From assembly GCA_030512335.1 (NCBI GenBank), contig JAULSU010000005.1:1922001-1986000 (forward strand): 64,000 nt of DNA, in the 5' to 3' direction. The DNA is from Immersiella caudata (Eukaryota; Ascomycota; Sordariomycetes; Sordariales; Lasiosphaeriaceae). The notes below the pieces were generated by a model. It was not told where the DNA came from. It saw nothing but the letters and a program-made list of their open reading frames with translations, and made no database searches. Shown piece by piece: positions 57,043 to 64,000 of this stretch (position 1 is the stretch's first letter; each line of letters begins with the position of its first letter). Made by a program: the position numbers and the translations under genes.

Positions 57043-58639
57043 ATGGGATTCATGAATAAGTTCAAGGACTTTGTCCACAAGGAGCTTGGTCTCCACAGTG
57101 GTGGTCGCAAAGTGTTTGCCCACTACATGGTGAGCTTGTTAGACATTTTTTGTGCCACTCAGTCATGCTGAAGCCGTCACCAGGTTGGTTTGACACTCGG
57201 TCAATCCCCGGAGCAATGGAAGCACGATGTAGTCACCGCGAAGGAGGTGGGCATTGACGGCTTTGCCCTGAACATTGGCCCTTCGGATCCATGGACCAGA
57301 GAACAACTAGATATGGCATATCAAGTGACCGGGGAAGTCGGAGACTTTGTGCTGTTCATATCATTTGAGTACGAAGATGTTCATCCCTAGTTACGCTCTT
57401 CCTTTCTTGGACCAGCCAGCTGACTAGACTCCCAATCTTGTAGCATGGCTGTTGGGGAATGGCCTGTGTCCCAGGTGATTGACCTCATCAACCGCTACAA
57501 GTCTTCCAAGGCGCAGATGCTCGTGGATGGAGACCCATTTGTCTCAACATTCGAGGGGCCTAGCTGGGCCGACAACTGGAACACCGTTCGAGAAGAAACC
57601 GGGGGGATTTTTCTGGTTCCTGACTGGTCAAGCATCGGGCCGTACGGCGTCGGTGAGAAGCTGGACTTGATTGATGGCGCTTGTAAGTTTTAGGTTAACG
57701 CCCCGAGAGCAGGACACTCTAACTCAAGCCAGTCTCGTGGGACGCATGGCCAAAGGCTGGCTGCAAAAGAATCACCACGAACGAGGACAAGATCTACCAA
57801 GAGTGTCTCAGGGGCAAGAAGTACATGATGCCTGTCAGCCCCTGCTTCTACACCAGTAAGCCATCATTGCCAACGTCATAGCGCGTCTGCTAACCCTGAG
57901 TTAGAGCTCCCTCAATGGAACAAAAACTGGTATTGTTCAAGCGAGTCCCTCTGGTATGACCGTTGGCAGCAAATCCTAGAAATCAAGCCCGACTACGTTC
58001 AGATTATTACCTGTACGGTGTTGCATCTCTCGCCCACAGTGGGTTTATGGCTGATCCGAAACAGGGAATGACTACGGAGAGTCGAGTTATATTTGCGACA
58101 CTGCCCGAGCGCAGATCGTCCCAGGAGCGGAGAACTACACGCTTGGTTATCATCATAGCGCTCTCCGCGCGATGCTCCCGTACTTCATTGCCGCGTACAA
58201 GGCAGGGTCTCCCGACGTCGACCTTCCCGGCGAGGAGACTGCGGTTGCTTGGTATCGGACGACTCCTGTCCGTGCTGGGCCTGATGGCGGTAAGACGTTC
58301 ACCATTTCTGTCTGTTCACAAGAGCCAAGCTAAGCAAGACAAGAAACCCAATGGGGCCAGGGCGGTTGCGAGTCTGCGGCGAGAGGAGCCCGAGACGTCA
58401 TCTCCATTGTGACGCTCACGACAGGGGCGCAGCAACTCACCGTCCACATCGGACAGCGCGCGTGGTGTTTCCAAACGAACCCCAACTCTCGCGCCTCCTA
58501 CTTCGAAGTGCCTTTCGATACCTGTACTGTGGGACCCGTCAGAGTCGCTTTGGGTCCCAAATTCGTCGATGGGCCTTCGATTGTGAACGAGTGTTGTCAT
58601 GGAGAGGTAATATTCAACCATGTTGCGATCAAAGTATAG
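57043..58639 (+). CDS. GH71 alpha-1,3-glucanase (mutanase-like)
   Basis: Endo-alpha-1,3-glucanase family GH71, about 392 residues from seven exons: 57043-57129, 57184-57368, 57444-57682, 57733-57855, 57905-58012, 58065-about 58309, 58361-58639. Family blocks are RKVFAHYMVGLT, DVVTAKEVGIDGFALNIG, FDMAVGEW across an intron, EGPSWADNW, FLVPDWSSIGP, FSWDAWPK, KKYMMPVSPCFYT, VQIITWNDYGESSYI and the C-terminal beta-domain with YFEVPFD. The start MGFMNKFKDFVHKEL has no signal peptide, unusual for a mutanase. The last intron is problematic: the strong GTAAGA donor at 58290 puts exon 7 out of frame, while the weak GTCTGT at 58310 restores it. Substrate would be fungal cell-wall alpha-1,3-glucan. Confidence 0.82.
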
Positions 58640-59147
58640 GCGAATGAAGCTGTTTAGAAAGGGAGGGTAGGGCGCAGGGATTGTGGAAGTGTGTTTTCAT
58701 CGGGTTAGAGTTTGAATGCCCCTGAGTTCGTCCAAATTACGGCCGCCAGCTCTGTTGCAGGCACTTCACGAGCAATACCCAACCCCATATTGGTTCATGA
58801 ATACTCCATCAAGAGATACGGATAATCTCATTAGGTTAGATTCATTTCTTCGTGGTTTGCTTGGTGGGGTGCCCACGACCCTAACCCTCAATCTCGAATT
58901 CTTATCCCGCTGCAACCCGACGAAGATCGGTCAATTTCGGGACAGCCCCTGCCCGCCAAGCTCCCTTCAACGACGTCACAGAGGCCGACTCAAGTCTAAT
59001 CCTCCAACTCGTGCGCTCGCCATGATGCCTACTGGCCTAGACGGCGCATGAAAACCGCCCGGTCGCCAAACCCCTGATGATGCCTCTGAGCACCAATTGC
59101 CTACCACCCGAACTCCCAATTAACCCTCCCCGACACGGCGCGACGAT
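58640..59147. other. Intergenic, no gene seen
   Basis: Terminator of the GH71 gene and promoter of the UbiB-type gene. Nothing distinct recognised. Confidence 0.4.
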
Positions 59148-61353
59148 ATGAGACTTGCCCTCGCCGTGGGCCGACTCACCTGCCTCACCGAATCCGCGCC
59201 ATGTCTTAATCGCCTTCCCCGCGTCTGCCGAGCGTCTCTCAGGCCCTTTCCCGGGTGTCCTAGAGTTCGCATCTCGACATTTTCCACTCCAGCACCTACG
59301 CGCGCACAGTCTCGACAATGGCGCTCTGGTCGCAACGGCTCGCGCATCGTCCTGATGGCCGGCGCCAACGGAGCGATGGCGACGGCGGCCTTCGTTCGGC
59401 TCTCCGAGGAAGAAAATGACGGGCCGGAAGATACGGGAGAGAAGAGGATGCTTGAGGTGTCCCGCAAGGAGATCAAGAAGAAGGTGGATGACGATGATAG
59501 GGGGTTTACAAGACTCAGGCACCAGGTGGTGCTCTTCCTGAATTTGTACATTTGGGAGCCGCTATGCACCGGAGCTCGCTTCCTCCAGCTCGTGGCTATA
59601 TTCGTACCTGTCATATTCGCCGTGCCCGTGATTTGGATTGGCCCGCGGCAGCCGGATCGCGACAACGAGCGGACCGGGACGCTTTTGTGGTATGGCTTCC
59701 TCGTTAAGGCCATGGAGTGGGCCGGGCCGGCCTTCATCAAGGTATGTGTGTGCGCGGATTACGTGACACAAGGCTAACATGTCCCGTCAAGCTTGGGCAA
59801 TGGGCTGCTTCTAGGACCGATATCTTTCCGAATGAGCTTTGCGACATCATGTCAAAGCTCCATGCGGATGCTCCGGCTCATTCTTTGCATGCCACGAAGC
59901 GGATCGTTCGGGCGGCATTCGATGGTCGATCATTTGACGAGATCTTCGAGGAGTTTGAAGAGAAGCCCCTTGGTGTTGGAGCTATTGCCCAGGTTTACCG
60001 GGCGAAGCTGAAGCCGGACCTTGCCGTACCTGGCGATGTTGACGTCCTCAATTCAGATGGCAACCTTGTCCACAATGTCCGGAAGAATGTCGACACCGTC
60101 TTCAAGTCTTCACCAAAGCGCGTTCCGTCGTCTTACGTTGCCGTCAAGGTTCTTCACCCGGGGGTTGAACGGACAGTGCGCCGCGATCTCCGCATCATGT
60201 GGTTCTTTGCCTCGGTGCTGAATGCCATCCCGACGATAGAGTGGCTGTCTCTACCGGATGAGGTTGAACAGTTCGGGGAGATGATGAAGCTCCAGTTGGA
60301 TCTCCGCATCGAGGCAGCAAATCTTTCAATGTTTCGCAAGAACTTCAAGGACAGGTCAACCGCTTGGTTCCCTTTCCCCTACACCGAGTTCAGTACCAGG
60401 AATGTCCTAGTTGAGGAATTTGCGCAGGGCATACCGCTGGCCGATTTCATCACAAACGGCGGTGGAGTCTTCCAAAAGGACATTGCATCAGAGGGCCTTG
60501 ACGCCTTCTTACGCATGCTCCTTTTGGACAATTTCGTCCACGCCGATCTCCATCCGGGTAACATCATGGTCAGGTTTTACGAGACGGATCAACCTACCAT
60601 CCGTCTGCGCCGCAAGGCTGATAACCATCCCGAGGAGCAACCAGATGTGACGGAACAGGTTCTAGCTCGGCTCCGACCGCACCGCCATAACAAGGACCTC
60701 TGGAACGCAGAGTTGACCAAGATCGATCGCGAGGGGTACCGGCCACAGCTAATCTTCATCGACACAGGCCTCGTCACTGAGCTGAACGGCACAAACCGGC
60801 AAAACTTCCTGGACCTCTTCCGCGCTGTGGCCGAGTTTGATGGGTACAAGGCGGGCCATCTCATGTGCGAGCGCTGCCGCCAACCAGATGCCGTTTTGGA
60901 CAAGGAGGTGTTCGCCCTGAAAATGCAGCATCTGGTTCTCAGCGTCAAGAGCCGGACGCTTGCGCTCGGCAATGTCAAGATCGGTGACATTCTCCAGGAG
61001 GTTCTGAGCATGGTGCGGCAACATCACGTCCGTTTGGAAGGTGATTTTGTGAATGTTGTCATCAGCATCCTCCTTCTCGAGGGCATCGGTCGCACATTGA
61101 ATCCCGATGTCGACTTGCTGAGCAGCTCTCTGCCTATTCTGAGACATCTGGGTGCACAAAGCGGAAAGGACATGATGAGGGAGGGAGACTTTTCCATGTT
61201 GATGGTTTGGGTGGGTCTTGAGACCAGGAGGTTCATGCAAGCCAGCTTCGAAGATGTGAGTTCCCCTATCTTTCGCATTGATGGTATTTTGCTGACAAGG
61301 TCGCTTAGGTTGAACGATGCGTCAAGTACGATCTCCTTTCACCCAACGTGTAG
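59148..61353 (+). CDS. Mitochondrial UbiB/ABC1-type atypical kinase-like protein (ADCK2/Cqd1 type)
   Basis: UbiB-family protein of 700 residues from three exons (59148-59741, 59792-61255, 61309-61353; 2103 nt). The N-terminal 45 residues are Arg-rich with few acids, a likely mitochondrial presequence; hydrophobic segments near 150-175 suggest inner-membrane attachment. UbiB features are FIKLGQW (KxGQ-type, split by intron 1 after the Lys), the Ala-rich loop GVGAIAQVYRAK, VAVKVLHPG, the catalytic-loop-like FVHADLHPGNIM and LIFIDTGLV in place of DFG. The C-terminal extension after DTG is long. The overall layout is closer to human ADCK2 and yeast Cqd1 than to Coq8, so a role in coenzyme Q distribution or lipid homeostasis is likely. 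It lies 480 nt upstream of the cytochrome c heme lyase gene. Confidence 0.88.
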
Positions 61354-61832
61354 TATTTGCATTGTAAATGGCCATGGGTTGGAGCGGCATGGGTAGCGGA
61401 GACACCAACGGCTCCTCGAGCAATAGTTGAGACAGTGCCATGAAGAGCAGTCGCCGTGGCTTTGGAGCGTGTATTATGGATAGACGGCGCATTTGCGTTC
61501 CCGGGGAGATCACCCGTGGAAAGACTTTGGCAATCTGTGTATTATTCTATAACCCATTTTTATTTTTATTCTCAACGCTTTCACATGGCGATGCTGAGTG
61601 CGGTGCTTCCAGGGGTGCGCCTTGGCGTTGTCAAAACCAAAACGTCATCCCGGCTGCTTCCGCGCTTCCGCACGGCATTGCCACTGTGCCGCGGTTTTTT
61701 TTGCTTATCTCAAATTGCGCCAAACAGCCCAACCAGTCCGCCAACTTCGCATCGTCGACGACACCAGCACCAGTCTTCGTCGTACACCGCGAATTTCTCT
61801 TCGTTAATCTTTAATTAATCAACGACGCGACA
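61354..61832. other. Intergenic, no gene seen
   Basis: Terminator of the UbiB-type gene and promoter of the heme lyase gene. A T-rich ATTTTTATTTTTATT stretch lies near 61555. Confidence 0.4.
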
Positions 61833-62987
61833 ATGGGCTGGTTCTGGGCCGATACCACTTCCGCAGGAGCCGCATCTGCGCCTGCACACCCGACGTCAAG
61901 ACCTACGCACGGCAATGGAGACGCATCTCCTCCTGTAAGTCTACTCCCGCCGATCCATCCTATCTCCCCTCGCTTTAACCGTCTCCCACAGCCCAGCTGC
62001 CCGATGCACAAGCGCACCGCCGACGCGCTGAACCCCTCGAAGCCCGCAGCAGCAGCAGCACCTCCCGCGTCATCATGCCCCGTCCCCCACGGCAATCCCA
62101 CCGCCACGCCTCCCCCTTCCTCCTGCCCCGTCCCTCACGGCGCCGCCGCCAGCGGCACAAAACCTGAAGAGCGCTCCACCCTCTCCAAGCTCAACCCCCT
62201 CAACTACATGTTCCACTCCATCTCGCAGGACCGCGCCCCCGAACAGACCTACGCGCTGCCCACAGAAAAAGAGGAATCGACTATCCCCAAGGGCAGCGGC
62301 GACGGAAACTGGGAGTATCCCTCGCCACAGCAAATGTACAACGCGCTGCTGCGCAAGGGCTACACGGATACGGACGTGACGGCGGTGGAGAGCATGGTGG
62401 CGGTGCACAATTTCTTGAACGAGGGCGCGTGGGCCGAGATTGTGGACTGGGAGAGGAGGTTTGGTGGGGGGCTGAAGAGGGGGTGGGAGATTTCGAAAAA
62501 GGGGGAGGAGAATTCGGCGATGGCGCTGAGGAGGTTGGAAGCGAGGGAGGGGGGGCAGGAGCAGCCGACGTTGATTCGGTTTCAGGGGAGGCCGAAGGAT
62601 ATGACGCCCAAGGCGGCGATGTTGCAGATGATGGGGTGGTTATATCCGTCCAAGTTTGAGTATGTCTCTGCGGCTTTTCCCCCCTTTTTTTTGATCATGT
62701 TTGGAGTTGAGATGCTAACTGGGACTAGGACGGAGCCTCCTTTCGATCGCCACGATTGGTTCGTGTCGAGGAATGTCAACGGCGAGAAGAAGGAGGTGCG
62801 GTATGTCATCGACTACTACTCGGGCCCTCCTGAGCCGACAGGCGAGCCGGTGTTCTTCCTCGATGTGCGACCCGCCGTGACCCCGACCGCTGCTGTGGAG
62901 CGGCTGATGCGATGGGGTGGTGACGTCTGGTGGAGGGCAACTGGCGGAGAGGTCCGCGAGGCCGTCGCGAAGAAGACGCAGCACTAA
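61833..62987 (+). CDS. CYC3: Holocytochrome c synthase (cytochrome c heme lyase)
   Basis: Mitochondrial intermembrane-space heme lyase that attaches heme covalently to cytochrome c or c1. The genomic frame is open from 61833 to the stop, but homology and splice signals place two introns: 61935-61991 (57 nt) and 62660-62728 (69 nt), both multiples of three and free of stops. The spliced protein is 342 residues. The N-terminal part carries three Cys-Pro heme-regulatory motifs (SCPMHK and two SCPVPHG). Family core blocks are LNPLNYMFH, NWEYPSPQQMYNALLRKG, VHNFLNEGAWAEIVDWE, RFQGRPKDMTPKA and PFDRHDWFVSR, followed by RYVIDYYSG and FFLDVRPA. The His in FDRHDW matches the conserved heme-contacting region. 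Separate c and c1 lyases are hard to tell apart by eye. Confidence 0.93.
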   Translation: MGWFWADTTSAGAASAPAHPTSRPTHGNGDASPPVSLLPPIHPISPRFNRLPQPSCPMHKRTADALNPSKPAAAAAPPASSCPVPHGNPTATPPPSSCPVPHGAAASGTKPEERSTLSKLNPLNYMFHSISQDRAPEQTYALPTEKEESTIPKGSGDGNWEYPSPQQMYNALLRKGYTDTDVTAVESMVAVHNFLNEGAWAEIVDWERRFGGGLKRGWEISKKGEENSAMALRRLEAREGGQEQPTLIRFQGRPKDMTPKAAMLQMMGWLYPSKFEYVSAAFPPFFLIMFGVEMLTGTRTEPPFDRHDWFVSRNVNGEKKEVRYVIDYYSGPPEPTGEPVFFLDVRPAVTPTAAVERLMRWGGDVWWRATGGEVREAVAKKTQH

Positions 62988-63603
62988 TGACTTGGACTGG
63001 ACTGCCAATGTATTGTAATGTCGGGTTGGGACAGCATTTTGCGTCATTCCAGGATGGCGTACCGGACGGGATACAAAATTGGGAGGCTGCTTCAAGCGTT
63101 TCACCTTAACTGTATAGATAGTTCTCCTCTCTGAGCGATTCCTTGTACTTCTAAGATAAACGCTGGTGGAACATTGGCATTGGGTGGCCAATTCACAAGC
63201 CATCCCTGTTGCCTAATACTTGTGTGACATTTGAAGGCGCTTGTCGCTCCCGATGGCGCGACGCTGAGGACGCTGCCGGGAACGGCCACTCTTTAGATAA
63301 ATCTATCAATTCCCACTATAAGACCCTCAGCCTCAGGTAAAGCAAAGATCTGATTTGATCTCCATGATTTGCTTGCTCGAGGTCTCGAACCTTACAGGGG
63401 TCGTGGCTGAAAGTAAGGCGGCATTGCAGCTGACGGTCCGTGCCAGCTGGTGGGAGCTTGAGCTCCATATGCAGGAAAACTTTCCGAGGCGCTCCTTTGT
63501 CAGCTTCGTCTGCAGAGGCAGCAAGCGACCGAACCACCTGACCTCGATTGACGCCGTGCCCATCCTCCCTGGGACTCCAGAGCCATTCATTTAGGCATCG
63601 GCA
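62988..63603. other. Intergenic, no gene seen
   Basis: Spacer between heme lyase and the truncated RRM-like gene; terminator and promoter regions only. Confidence 0.4.
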
Positions 63604-64000
63604 ATGACAGCGACTTCCGGCGACGCGAAACCCGACAGCGCTGCCTTAGTCCGGCTGCACATCAGCCCGCTCGATCCCGATCTTCTGACGGTCGTTTTGT
63701 CGTCGACACTCCTTCCCAAAGCTCGGAACATTTCGTACCACTCGATTGAGACATTTCCCGAGAAGCGCTACGGCTTTCTTGAGCTCCCCGAGGAAGACGG
63801 CGACAAACTCAAGAGGAAACTCAGCGGCGCTGTGGTCAAGGGCCACAAGATTCGCATCGAGCGCGCAAAGACAGAGTCGATTCCGAAACCGCTGGGCGAA
63901 GCCGCAATGGCCAAGAACAAAGAGAAGCGAGCGGACGGTGACGGTCCCGTCCCCAAGGACAAGAAGCGCAAGCGCGACGCCGAGATTGAGGGCATCATGC
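63604..64000 (+). CDS. RRM-like putative RNA-binding protein, 3' truncated by window end
   Basis: An open frame begins at ATG 63604 and stays open to the window edge (132 codons seen). Residues about 13-90 look like a single RRM-type fold: VRLHISPLDPDLLTVVLSS as beta1-alpha1, YGFLELPEEDGDKLKRKL as the RNP1-like strand and alpha2, then VVKGHKIRIERAK as the last strand. A Lys/Arg-rich, probably nuclear or nucleolar, tail follows (KDKKRKRDAEIEG). Similar fungal proteins are annotated as SRP40-like or Nop-type nucleolar factors, an assignment I hold loosely. The window ends inside the gene, so its length, introns and C-terminus are unknown. Confidence 0.65.
   Translation, partial: MTATSGDAKPDSAALVRLHISPLDPDLLTVVLSSTLLPKARNISYHSIETFPEKRYGFLELPEEDGDKLKRKLSGAVVKGHKIRIERAKTESIPKPLGEAAMAKNKEKRADGDGPVPKDKKRKRDAEIEGIM

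Overview
The window looks like chromosomal DNA of a filamentous ascomycete (Pezizomycotina, most likely a Sordariomycete). The evidence is many short spliceosomal introns of about 50-90 nt with GTRAGT-type donors, CTRAC-like branch sites and YAG acceptors, long GC-rich intergenic spacers, dispersed single-gene transcription units on both strands, and typical fungal families (FSH hydrolase, Con-13, Sip5, PDR and ABCB transporters, GH71, CBM1). There is no operon structure and no recognisable intact transposon, rRNA, tRNA or CRISPR array.

Layout. 1.5-2.4 kb: FSH-type serine hydrolase. 5.3-10.2 kb: intron-rich ABCB (MDR-type) exporter. 10.5-10.8 kb (-): small spliced Ser-Gly-repeat protein. 12.0-14.6 kb: cytosolic GH2 beta-mannosidase. 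14.7-15.9 kb (-): aldo-keto reductase. 16.7-17.6 kb (-): Ubc6, the ER tail-anchored E2. 18.6-20.3 kb: Sam50/Tob55, the mitochondrial outer-membrane assembly pore. 20.9-25.6 kb (-): PDR-type ABCG exporter. 25.6-31.3 kb: long gene-poor interval. 31.3-34.0 kb: Sip5. 34.5-35.8 kb (-): D-arabinose dehydrogenase-like reductase. 37.6-46.6 kb: four predicted secreted oxidative or hydrolytic proteins on the + strand: stand-alone AA8 cytochrome, type-B carboxylesterase, berberine-bridge-type FAD oxidase, and a Con-13-like zincin ending in a CBM1. 47.4-50.4 kb: two decayed genes (CorA-like and metallo-beta-lactamase). 51.0-54.5 kb: sugar-type MFS transporter and PL4 rhamnogalacturonan lyase, tail to tail. 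56.0-56.3 kb (-): ribosomal protein eS28. 57.0-58.6 kb: GH71 alpha-1,3-glucanase. 59.1-61.4 kb: mitochondrial ADCK2/Cqd1-type UbiB protein. 61.8-63.0 kb: holocytochrome c synthase. 63.6 kb to the edge: truncated RRM-like protein.

How they fit together. Housekeeping genes (Ubc6, Sam50, eS28, Sip5, ADCK2-like, heme lyase) are interspersed with accessory genes for plant or fungal polysaccharide use and drug efflux. The 37-55 kb segment is the most accessory-looking part: secreted enzymes, microsatellites and homopolymer tracts, two pseudogenes, and a transporter-lyase pair that may handle pectin rhamnogalacturonan. Several genes show non-trivial gene structure: stop-free introns divisible by three, motif-splitting introns, and a GH71 intron whose best donor breaks frame. 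All coordinates and splice junctions were read by eye and phase-checked by hand; none is supported by transcripts.
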